Below, piece by piece: positions 1 to 4,472 of a stretch of DNA of 5,925 bases (within the stretch, counting starts at the first letter, position 1; the number at the start of each line of letters is the position of its first letter). A program made the translations under genes and the position numbers. Below the pieces are notes generated by a model that was not told the DNA's origin, searched no databases, and saw only the letters and a program-made list of their open reading frames with translations. The stretch comes from an uncultured Clostridium sp. (GTDB taxonomy: Bacteria; Bacillota; Clostridia; Clostridiales; Clostridiaceae), in assembly GCF_937920395.1 (NCBI RefSeq), contig NZ_CALEVF010000113.1:1-5925 (forward strand), given 5' to 3'.

Positions 1-37
1 TATATTCAAGACTAACTAGTTCATCTAATTTTTTCAT
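1..37 (-). CDS. Probable 5' end of a leftward gene (partial, runs off the window)
   Basis: On the minus strand an ATG at 37 opens a frame without a stop to the window edge, giving the 12 residues MKKLDELVSLEY and continuing outside. The composition suits the N terminus of a cytosolic clostridial protein. There is no clear Shine-Dalgarno; the best purine stretch (GTAAAG, about 8 nt upstream) is weak. A good sigma-A-like promoter pointing the same way lies about 40 nt upstream, and this is the main support. Too little protein is visible to name a family. It could also be a chance open frame. Confidence 0.4.
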   Translation of the reverse strand, partial: MKKLDELVSLEY

Positions 38-76
38 AGATCACTTTACACTACCCATTTTTGCATTACTTCTATT

Positions 77-105
77 ATATTACATTAATATAAAGTAAAT
101 GTCAT
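77..105 (-). promoter_or_regulatory. Sigma-A-like promoter for the leftward gene at the left edge
   Basis: Read on the minus strand, ATGACA (100-105, 5 of 6 matches to TTGACA) is followed by a 17-nt spacer and TAATAT (77-82, near TATAAT). Transcription would start near position 70, about 30 nt before the ATG at 37. This is pattern evidence only, in AT-rich DNA where chance matches are common. Confidence 0.4.
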
Positions 106-192
106 TATTTATTTAAAGGATGTAAATATTTTATCTAAAAACATAATCAATATAAAGTTTATAAAACATGTAATCCATTACTTATAAAATTC

Positions 193-203
193 TATGATAT
201 ACT
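193..203 (+). promoter_or_regulatory. Possible -10 region upstream of the HAD phosphatase gene
   Basis: Two overlapping -10-like hexamers, TATGAT (193-198) and TATACT (198-203), lie 40-50 nt upstream of the ATG at 243. No convincing -35 box sits 16-18 nt further upstream, so the exact promoter is uncertain. Confidence 0.25.
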
Positions 204-242
204 ATATTTAGGTTAACAAAAGTGGTCACGTGGGGGTAAAAA

Positions 243-1067
243 ATGTATAAATTAATAGCAATAGATATGGATGGAACCTTATTAAATAGTGAAAAGAAAA
301 TTTCACCAGCTAATTTTAATGCGATACAACAAGCAAAAGATAATGGAGTCAAGGTTGTACTAGCATCAGGAAGACCGCTGATTGGGTTTAAAAGATATCT
401 AGAAGAACTTAACTTAGTTTCAGAGGATAATTATGCTGTAGCATTTAATGGAGCACTTGTCCAAAACTCTGAAGGTAATGAGATAATATCTAAAACAACA
501 TTAACTCTTGAAGATTATAAATATATATATAGTTTAAGTAAAAAGCTAAATGTTAATATACATGCGTTAACAGAGGATTCAGTTATATCTCCCAAAGACA
601 CTACATTCACTAGGCATGAAGCAGAAATGAATCATATTCCTAATGATATAATGGCTGTAGAAGATGTACCTGCAGATACTACAATAGTTAAGGTTATGTT
701 TGTGGACAAGCCAGAAATTATAGAAGATGTTATGGGAAAAATACCAGAAGAAGTAAGTGATAAATATACAGTAGTTAGAAGTGAATCTTTTTACCTAGAA
801 TTTCTCCCTAAATCGGTTAATAAAGGTGCTGGAGTAGCAGCACTTGCTGAAAAATTAAATATTAAGCAAGAAGAAGTTATATGCATAGGCGATGCTGGCA
901 ATGACATTCATATGATTAAGTATGCTGGACTTGGAGTTGCAATGGGAAATGCATATCCAGAGGTTAAAAGATCTGCTAATTTTATAACTAAAACTAACGA
1001 TCAAGATGGTGTAGCATTTGTAATTAACAAATTTATTTTGAATTCACAAGAAGAATTTGCAGTATAA
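243..1067 (+). CDS. Cof-type HAD-IIB family phosphatase
   Basis: A 274-residue cytosolic hydrolase of the haloacid dehalogenase superfamily, Cof/YidA-like subfamily IIB. Such enzymes usually remove phosphate from sugar phosphates, nucleotides or flavin-type cofactors using a phospho-aspartate intermediate and Mg2+. All four HAD motifs are visible: motif I DMDGT with nucleophile D8 and acid/base D10; motif II ASGR with S42; motif III lysine K194 in KSVNKGAG; motif IV GDAGND with D217 and D221 for Mg2+. The segment between about 85 and 190 is the C2B cap, which sets substrate specificity. Length is normal for the family. The start is supported by GGGGG at 232-236, six bases before the ATG. It appears to be a single-gene unit ending in a strong terminator and convergent with the small leftward gene. 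The substrate cannot be told from sequence, as Cof paralogues are many and promiscuous. Confidence 0.93.
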   Translation: MYKLIAIDMDGTLLNSEKKISPANFNAIQQAKDNGVKVVLASGRPLIGFKRYLEELNLVSEDNYAVAFNGALVQNSEGNEIISKTTLTLEDYKYIYSLSKKLNVNIHALTEDSVISPKDTTFTRHEAEMNHIPNDIMAVEDVPADTTIVKVMFVDKPEIIEDVMGKIPEEVSDKYTVVRSESFYLEFLPKSVNKGAGVAALAEKLNIKQEEVICIGDAGNDIHMIKYAGLGVAMGNAYPEVKRSANFITKTNDQDGVAFVINKFILNSQEEFAV

Positions 1068-1072
1068 AGACT

Positions 1073-1119
1073 AAAAATAAAGCAAGTAAATTCCTTAGGA
1101 ATTTGCTTGCTTTATTTTT
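1073..1119. terminator. Bidirectional intrinsic terminator between convergent genes
   Basis: Arms of 22 nt (1073-1094 and 1098-1119) pair at 21 of 22 positions, the exception being a T opposite G, around a TTA loop. The outer part is A-rich on the left and T-rich on the right (ATTTTT), so the hairpin can end transcripts from both sides. It lies 5 nt after the HAD stop codon and about 20 nt beyond the stop of the leftward small gene. Confidence 0.88.
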
Positions 1120-1140
1120 ATATTAAAAAACAAATAATGA

Positions 1141-1308
1141 TCAAGTCAATTTGTTTATTTCTTTTGAGTTAGTTTTATCTGAATGATTTTCAATAAAACC
1201 TTTTGTTTTAGTATGATTTCCTACTATATTCTCAAGAGCTTCTAGTCTATTAGCTTCTTCAATTTTATAACGATCTTCATTACAGTAGAAATTATTATTG
1301 TGAGCCAT
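1141..1308 (-). CDS. Small hypothetical protein, 55 aa
   Basis: An intact leftward frame runs from ATG at 1308 to TGA at 1141-1143. The product is a hydrophilic 55-residue protein beginning MAHNNNFYCNEDRY, with a charged, probably helical middle (KIEEANRLEALENIV, residues 16-29) and a polar tail rich in K, N, T and S. It has no signal peptide, membrane segment or recognisable catalytic motif, and a single cysteine at position 9. The start is firmly set by GGAGGAG (minus strand, 1314-1320) five bases upstream. The gene shares the terminator at 1073-1119 with the HAD gene. I do not recognise the family. Size and composition would suit a small sporulation-related or regulatory protein, but nothing in the sequence proves it. 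The near-perfect ribosome binding site, clean stop and terminator make it a likely real gene. Confidence 0.75.
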   Translation of the reverse strand: MAHNNNFYCNEDRYKIEEANRLEALENIVGNHTKTKGFIENHSDKTNSKEINKLT

Positions 1309-1313
1309 CGAAA

Positions 1314-1320
1314 CTCCTCC
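1314..1320 (-). promoter_or_regulatory. Ribosome binding site of the 55-aa gene
   Basis: GGAGGAG on the minus strand, spaced five bases from the ATG at 1308. It is the main evidence that this short frame is translated. Confidence 0.75.
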
Positions 1321-1474
1321 TTTTTTTTATATTTAATATTATTATTTTAGGCTTTTTATTATCTTTAATACTATGAGATACTTGGGTATTTAATATATAA
1401 AACATAATTAAGTGAATAACTTGTAGTGATTAGTATTTAATGGAAAAATTATTTATAAAAATTTGGAGCGAATC

Positions 1475-1483
1475 TGGTATAAT
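1475..1483 (+). promoter_or_regulatory. Extended -10 promoter element of the amidase gene
   Basis: TGGTATAAT is a perfect TATAAT -10 hexamer (1478-1483) preceded by the TG dinucleotide of an extended -10 promoter. That arrangement can work without a good -35 box, and only weak AT-rich candidates (TTTATA at 1452-1457) are present. Transcription would start near 1490, leaving a leader of about 70 nt before the amidase ATG. Confidence 0.55.
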
Positions 1484-1549
1484 CATATGTGTTAATAAAG
1501 AAGTGGTACAATAAACATACATTGTTTCTATTTTTTACATAAAGAATTC

Positions 1550-1556
1550 AGGAGGG
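1550..1556 (+). promoter_or_regulatory. Ribosome binding site of the amidase gene
   Basis: AGGAGGG followed by TGAA lies directly before the ATG at 1561. It is a near-complete anti-Shine-Dalgarno match that fixes the start codon, though the four-base spacing is short. Confidence 0.7.
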
Positions 1557-1560
1557 TGAA

Positions 1561-2469
1561 ATGACTAAAACTAAAAAAATATTACTAGCTTTTATGTGTT
1601 TTATTATTATAGGTGGGGTATTATATAAAATAAATGACGTAAGGCAAAAAAATGAAAAATCTGTACAAGCTATAATAACAAATAATCAAAATATAAAGTT
1701 GAAAAAGATTGTCAATGAAAAATTACTCGCAAAAGCAAAAGCAAAAAAGGTAGAACAAGCGAAAGAGGCACAGAAAGTAAAGTCTGCAAAGGAAGCTAAG
1801 GCCTTACTTGAGATCAATAAAAAGAAAGAAGCTTTGAAGAAAAATTTGGCGAAGGTAGTTGTTATAGACCCAGGACATGCAAGTATTACAAGCAAAGTGT
1901 TAGAAAGGGAAGCACCAGATTCAATAAAAACGAAAATAAAGGAACCAGGTGGAGCTCAAGGTATTAATACAAGAACGCCTGAGTACGTGGTTAATATGGC
2001 GGTAGCAGTTAGATTAAAAGCTTTGCTTGTTAAAAAAGGATATAATGTAAAGATGACTAAAACGCAAAATAGTCAAATGCTTGGGAATATTGCAAGGGCT
2101 GAGGTTGGAAACAATGCTAAGGCTAATTTAGTTATAAGGATTCATGCAGATTCAAATGATGATTCATCTGTTAATGGAGCGTCAATGCTTGTACCTACAG
2201 ATACTAAAAATACAGATCCAATATATAAGTTGAGTAAACAGTATGGGCAAGTAGTGTTTAGAAGTCTTATTAAGGATGTAGGTATGAATGATAGAGGTGT
2301 TGTCGAAAGAGATGATATGACAGGATTTAATTGGTCTAAGGTTCCTGTTATTTTAGTGGAGATGGGTTTTTTATCAAATCGTAGTGAAGATCAGATGTTA
2401 TCAACTGGAGCTTATCAAGATAAGTTGGCAAAGGGTTTGGCAGATGGTATTGAGGCGGCGTTAAAGTAA
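1561..2469 (+). CDS. Membrane-anchored N-acetylmuramoyl-L-alanine amidase (Amidase_3)
   Basis: A 302-residue zinc amidase that cleaves the bond between N-acetylmuramic acid and the L-alanine of the peptide stem in peptidoglycan. Residues 7-22 form a hydrophobic segment after a lysine-rich start, acting as a signal anchor or uncleaved signal peptide. Residues 45-98 are rich in Lys, Ala and Glu and probably form a charged helical stalk. The Amidase_3 domain runs from about 98 to 302. Zinc ligands are H106 in IDPGH, E141 in TPEYVVN and H195 in RIHAD; the catalytic glutamate is E267 in LVEMGFLSN. No SH3, LysM or cell-wall-binding repeats are visible. Such enzymes serve cell separation, sporulation or germination, and the exact role is not shown here. 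The gene has its own promoter and ribosome binding site. No ordinary terminator follows; the stop codon abuts the large repeat element, whose hairpin may do that job. The last seven codons recur in degraded form at 2957-2977. Confidence 0.93.
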   Translation: MTKTKKILLAFMCFIIIGGVLYKINDVRQKNEKSVQAIITNNQNIKLKKIVNEKLLAKAKAKKVEQAKEAQKVKSAKEAKALLEINKKKEALKKNLAKVVVIDPGHASITSKVLEREAPDSIKTKIKEPGGAQGINTRTPEYVVNMAVAVRLKALLVKKGYNVKMTKTQNSQMLGNIARAEVGNNAKANLVIRIHADSNDDSSVNGASMLVPTDTKNTDPIYKLSKQYGQVVFRSLIKDVGMNDRGVVERDDMTGFNWSKVPVILVEMGFLSNRSEDQMLSTGAYQDKLAKGLADGIEAALK

Positions 2470-2573
2470 AGGTATCCCATTCTCTTGCGTGCTTTGCAAC
2501 AGAGCTCAAAACATGAAATTCCATTAAGAAATTCTAATCTTTTGCGAATCTAGAATCATCTAACGTTCACATT

Positions 2574-2586
2574 CGGCATACTGCCG
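2574..2586. repeat. Inner hairpin of A1 (CGGCA/TGCCG)
   Basis: A 5-bp GC-rich stem with a TAC loop, bordered on both sides by the direct repeat GTTCAC (2565-2570 and 2587-2592). The counterpart in A2 is poorly preserved. Confidence 0.6.
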
Positions 2587-2593
2587 GTTCACT

Positions 2594-2614
2594 AGATTGC
2601 CCTGTGGGCAATCT
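2594..2614. repeat. Apical hairpin of A1 (9-bp perfect stem)
   Basis: AGATTGCCC (2594-2602) pairs perfectly with GGGCAATCT (2606-2614) around TGT. In A2 the base of this stem survives as AGACTG (3110-3115) and CAGTCT (3172-3177), with one pair changed from T-A to C-G and a long insertion in place of the loop. Confidence 0.7.
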
Positions 2615-2728
2615 TACGAAGATTCTAGATTGGCAAAAGAAGAATTTTAAATGGAATTTCAATTGTTTTTTCGCCTCTTGTTGTAATTCACGCAAGAGAA
2701 CTATTATAATTGTTACTTATTACTAGTG

Positions 2729-2803
2729 GCTTCAGAGAAAATCTATACTAATATGTCTTCGTGGTGATTTTGTGTGTTGACACTCGTCGTTTTACTCGAG
2801 TGG
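2729..2803. repeat. B module copy 1 (75-nt core)
   Basis: First of four 75-nt cores starting GCTTCAG and ending GAGTGG. It differs from B2 at three positions. Its terminal hairpin pairs CACTCG (2781-2786) with CGAGTG (2797-2802) around a 10-nt loop. It is preceded by GTTACTTATTAC, shared with B2, and by a copy of the outer-arm sequence CGCAAGAGA. Confidence 0.85.
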
Positions 2804-2875
2804 ACTGGGGTTAAATTAGCTTTTGTTGTAAGTTACGCAAGAGAGAATATTTATACAAGTTACTTATTACGAGGC

Positions 2876-2950
2876 GCTTCAGAGAAAATCTATACTAATA
2901 CGTCTTCGTGGTGATTTTGTGTGTTGACACTCATCGTTTTACTTGAGTGG
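2876..2950. repeat. B module copy 2 (75-nt core)
   Basis: Offset 147 nt from B1 with no indel. The terminal hairpin is CACTCA (2928-2933) with TGAGTG (2944-2949): relative to B1 both members of the sixth pair changed (G-C to A-T) and pairing was kept. It is preceded by TTGTTGTAAGTTACGCAAGAGA (2824-2845), a copy of the right outer arm of A. Confidence 0.85.
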
Positions 2951-2956
2951 GCTATG

Positions 2957-2977
2957 ATTGATTCGGTGTTAAAGTAG
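2957..2977 (+). pseudogene. Fossil 3' end of an amidase gene (7 codons incl. stop)
   Basis: These 21 bases match the last seven codons of the amidase gene (2449-2469) at 17 of 21 positions and remain in frame: they read I-D-S-V-L-K-stop against I-E-A-A-L-K-stop. They stand immediately before the second AGGTATCC and quasi-palindrome A2, just as the real gene end stands before A1. The simplest reading is that the repeat block was duplicated or imported with the tail of an amidase gene. Similarity stops upstream of 2957, where B2 ends. A short match like this could arise by chance, but its position makes that unlikely. Confidence 0.6.
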
Positions 2978-2991
2978 ATAAAGGTATCCAA

Positions 2992-3264
2992 TTCTCTTGC
3001 GTGCTTTGCAATGTGAGCTCGAAACTGGAAATCCATTAAGAAATTCTAATCTTTTGCGAATATAAAATTCTCTAACAGCTCACACTCGACGTCCTGTCTC
3101 GGGTTCGCTAGACTGGGCCTCTGGGTAGTTCTCTGGGGGACATAACAATTATTAATTGTTATGCAACCTGGCAGTCTTACGAGAATTTTAGATTAGCAAA
3201 AGAAGAATTTCTAAATTAGATTTCAATAGTTTTTTCGCTTCTTATTGCAAGTCATTCCAGAGAA
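2992..3264. repeat. Large quasi-palindrome A2 with apical insertion
   Basis: Left arm is nearly identical to that of A1 (TTCTCTTGCGTGCTTTGCAA at 2992-3011). A 14-position inner stem pairs AATATAAAATTCTC (3059-3072) with GAGAATTTTAGATT (3181-3194) with one mismatch. Compared with A1, two of its pairs changed on both sides: G2553-C2625 became A3065-T3188 and C2557-G2621 became T3069-A3184. The outer right arm (CATTCCAGAGAA, 3253-3264) no longer matches well and looks replaced by the start of a partial B copy. T6 at 3230-3235 is kept at the same place as in A1. Confidence 0.8.
3141..3163. repeat. Palindromic hairpin inserted in the apex of A2
   Basis: CATAACAATTA (3141-3151) and TAATTGTTATG (3153-3163) are perfect inverted repeats around one base, able to form a 9-bp hairpin with a 5-nt loop. 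They lie within about 50 extra bases absent from A1. The AT content differs from the surrounding GC-richer apex, suggesting a secondary insertion. Confidence 0.7.
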
Positions 3265-3290
3265 AAATAATACTAGTACTTTTTCGCGGC
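3258..3290. repeat. Truncated extra B-like copy
   Basis: The sequence starting CAGAGAAAAATAATACTAGT and running to TTCGCGGC resembles core positions 5-37 of a B module, especially B4 (TATACTAGTACTTCTTCGCG). It is fused directly to the start of the full B3 core. Similar but more decayed AGAGAA-starting stretches precede B1, B2 and B4. Confidence 0.5.
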
Positions 3291-3365
3291 GCTTCAGAGA
3301 AAATCTATACTAATACGTCTTCGTGGTGATTTTGTGTGTTAACACTCATCGTTTTACTCGAGTGG
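3291..3365. repeat. B module copy 3 (75-nt core)
   Basis: Differs from B2 at only two of 75 positions, although B2 is in the other block. In the terminal hairpin A3348 faces C3359, a mismatch on the + strand that would be a G-U wobble in an RNA made from the - strand. The segment GTGTTAACAC is a perfect 10-bp palindrome here, as in B4 except for its first bases. Confidence 0.85.
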
Positions 3366-3435
3366 GTTAGGGTTAAATTAGCTTTTGTTGTAAGTTACGT
3401 AAGAGAAAATCTAGATTAGCTGCTTAGTGTGCGTC

Positions 3436-3510
3436 GCTTCAGGGAAAAGGTATACTAGTACTTCTTCGCGGCAATTTTGTACGTTAACACTCGACGTTTC
3501 ACTGGAGTGG
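3436..3510. repeat. B module copy 4 (75-nt core, diverged)
   Basis: About 14 differences from B3, still exactly 75 nt. The first five pairs of the terminal hairpin (CACTC with GAGTG) remain, while the sixth is lost. An open frame passes through it from a GTG at 3427, but this is an accidental upstream extension of the gene at 3529. Confidence 0.8.
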
Positions 3511-3514
3511 GCTA

Positions 3515-3519
3515 GGGGG
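3515..3519 (+). promoter_or_regulatory. Ribosome binding site supplied by the repeat end
   Basis: AGGGGGA lies 8 nt before the ATG at 3529. The corresponding bases after other B cores are GGGGTTA (B1) and AGGGTTA (B3), so this site arose from the 3' flank of the repeat module. It decides the start of the downstream gene. Confidence 0.55.
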
Positions 3520-3528
3520 AATGCAATT

Positions 3529-3846
3529 ATGATCCAACTATCAAGAGAATCAATATATTATGATAAGTATAGATGTTATGAGATTATTATAGATGGTATG
3601 CTTTATGGAAATATTGGGGATGGAGAAACTAAAGAAATAGATGTTGTGGAGGGGAGCCATTCAATTTACCTGAAAATTGACTGGTGCAGAAGTAATGAAT
3701 TAATTTTTATTGAAAGTAAAGATAAATTTATAGAATTTGAGTGTGGTAATTCAGTGAAAGGATTAAAAAAAATATTAACATTGTTATACATATCGTTTTT
3801 TAAAAATAAATATTTATATATAAAGTATAAAGATAGTATTTCATAA
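3529..3846 (+). CDS. Hypothetical protein, 105 aa, beta-rich with hydrophobic C-terminal segment
   Basis: The start ATG at 3529 is chosen because of AGGGGGA 8 nt upstream. The frame stays open back to a GTG at 3427, but those 34 codons lie within repeat B4 and read like translated non-coding DNA. The first 72 residues alternate polar and hydrophobic positions (YEIIIDGMLYGNI, KEIDVVEGSHSIYLKIDW), suggesting a small beta sandwich. The pattern of IDG, a turn with GE, then V-EGSH-I-L-I resembles PEGA-like or carbohydrate-binding beta folds, but this is only an analogy. Cysteines are at 16, 53 and 72. Residues 79-91 (LKKILTLLYISFF) are hydrophobic between basic residues and could be a membrane-associated helix. 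I recall similar unnamed clostridial proteins with a KIDWCRSN motif (49-56 here) but no function. It is the first gene after the repeat region and no separate promoter was recognised. Confidence 0.75.
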   Translation: MIQLSRESIYYDKYRCYEIIIDGMLYGNIGDGETKEIDVVEGSHSIYLKIDWCRSNELIFIESKDKFIEFECGNSVKGLKKILTLLYISFFKNKYLYIKYKDSIS

Positions 3847-3903
3847 CATTTTTATAAATAGTATGAATTAGTAAAAAGTATTAGTTTTTATTTTCACGTT
3901 ATT

Positions 3904-3912
3904 TGGTATAGT
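3904..3912 (+). promoter_or_regulatory. Possible extended -10 promoter before the frameshifted gene
   Basis: TGGTATAGT combines a TG extension with TATAGT (one mismatch to TATAAT), 82 nt upstream of the ATG at 3994. No clear -35 box is seen, only a T-rich stretch around 3884-3889. Confidence 0.35.
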
Positions 3913-3993
3913 TTATTTGTATTATGCCACACTAAATGTAATGTAATTGAGAGATGATTATTAATTTATTTTGGTGAAGAGAGAGATGTGATT

Positions 3994-4472
3994 ATGAGTG
4001 ATATGGAGAATAATGATAAAAAACATTTAAAGAAGATTTATAAAAAGTTTTCTGATTTAGTTTATGTTGTTGCTACAACTGAACTTGAGTCTTTTATTAC
4101 TAAGGGTGAGTTTACTAGTTTTTTCAATTATAGGATGAAACAAATACTTTCAGAGATTAATGAAAAGAGTGAAATGTTGGGCGCTGGCGTTTTTTTTAAT
4201 ACAAAGGGTGAAATAATACTTATTGATGTTGGCATTGTAGGTAAGTTTATAGAGAATAATTACACTTTGAAAATGCTGGAATATTATAAGAATATTTCTT
4301 TGAATAAGATTATTAGGGGAGTGGTTAATGGATCCGATAAGTCAAAAGCAGATTTTATTTTAATACTATTATTCTTGCTAGTTTATTAATACTAGAAGAT
4401 TTATGTAAATATATTGGTGTTGATCGATACAAAATGGTAAAAGAATTAAAGCATAAAATTTACGAATATTAA
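3994..4472 (+). pseudogene. Hypothetical gene interrupted by a -1 frameshift
   Basis: The first frame (3994-4389, 131 codons) ends with an odd hydrophobic tail LILLFLLVY. A second frame, open from 4341 to the stop at 4470-4472, contains a protein-like segment including LEDLCKYIGVDRYKMVKELK and ends in HKIYEY. The two overlap at 4341-4386. Adding one base in that overlap, which holds AAAA at 4344-4347 and TTTT at 4353-4356, would give one protein of 159 residues. The N-terminal part is charged and helical, followed by GAGVFFNTKGEIILIDVG (about 64-81), which looks like paired beta strands. I do not recognise the family. ATG 3994 is preferred over GTG 3988 because the purine tract AGAGAGAG (3979-3986) is then suitably spaced. 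Either a real inactivating deletion or a sequencing error is possible. No classic slippery heptamer was found for programmed frameshifting. Confidence 0.65.

Larger units (their letters stand above)
2480..2700. repeat. Large quasi-palindrome A1 with branched inner hairpins
   Basis: A 221-bp inverted repeat. Outer arms TTCTCTTGCGTG (2480-2491) and CACGCAAGAGAA (2689-2700) match perfectly. Further paired segments are GAAATTCCATT (2515-2525) with AATGGAATTTC (2650-2660) and AATCTAGAATC (2547-2557) with GATTCTAGATT (2621-2631). The centre carries two small hairpins: CGGCA-TAC-TGCCG (2574-2586) and a 9-bp stem closed by TGT (2594-2614). The whole would fold as a long interrupted stem topped by two hairpins. 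A T6 run (2666-2671) follows the GGAATTTC arm, so in the + direction it may also terminate amidase transcription. No reading frame or known RNA motif was recognised. Confidence 0.85.
2449..2956. repeat. Composite tandem block 1 (amidase tail + A1 + B1 + B2)
   Basis: About 508 bp that is repeated, diverged, as block 2 (2957 to about 3520). Shared landmarks in the same order are the amidase-tail sequence (2449-2469 and 2957-2977), AGGTATCC (2470-2477 and 2982-2989), ATTCTCTTGCGTG (2479-2491 and 2991-3003), quasi-palindrome A, and two B modules. Flanks agree too: B1 and B3 are both followed by GGTTAAATTAGCTTTTGTTG, while B2 and B4 are both followed by GCTA. This shows that an A-B-B unit was duplicated as a whole rather than B having been amplified four times independently. 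Confidence 0.8.
2957..3520. repeat. Composite tandem block 2 (amidase-tail fossil + A2 + B3 + B4)
   Basis: Second, more diverged copy of block 1, about 564 bp. It is longer mainly because about 50 nt are inserted in the apex of A2. It ends in GTGGGCTAGGGGGA, where the run of G now acts as the ribosome binding site for the gene at 3529. B4 is the most diverged B copy. Confidence 0.75.

Noticed and set aside
225..236. GTCACGTG as a regulator site before the HAD gene
   Set aside because: The CACGTG core is only six symmetric bases and overlaps the ribosome binding region; no matching second site was found.
1686..1895. A 69-codon open frame on the minus strand
   Set aside because: It lies wholly antisense to the Lys/Ala-rich stalk of the amidase, has a Phe/Ala/Ser-rich translation expected from reversing that bias, and has no ribosome binding site.
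2480..3264. tRNA, rRNA or known large RNA (for example group II intron or tRNA-like)
   Set aside because: GGTTC-type motifs occur, but there is no cloverleaf, no domain V or VI of an intron, and no other signature I can name.
2729..3510. CRISPR array
   Set aside because: Repeats are 75 nt, spaced irregularly, diverged, and the intervals are themselves repeats rather than unique spacers; no cas genes are present.
2449..3520. Insertion sequence
   Set aside because: Inverted repeats are present but there is no transposase frame, even degraded, on either strand, and no target-site duplication could be identified.
3427..3528. N-terminal extension of the 105-aa protein from GTG 3427
   Set aside because: The extra codons are inside repeat B4 and translate to sequence with no protein character; the ATG at 3529 has the ribosome binding site.
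3847..3993. Terminator after the 105-aa gene
   Set aside because: A and T runs are present around 3870-3895 but no stable hairpin precedes a T run.
4341..4386. Programmed -1 ribosomal frameshifting
   Set aside because: The overlap lacks an X-XXY-YYZ heptamer in the right phase and no clear stimulatory hairpin follows, so a simple indel is more likely.
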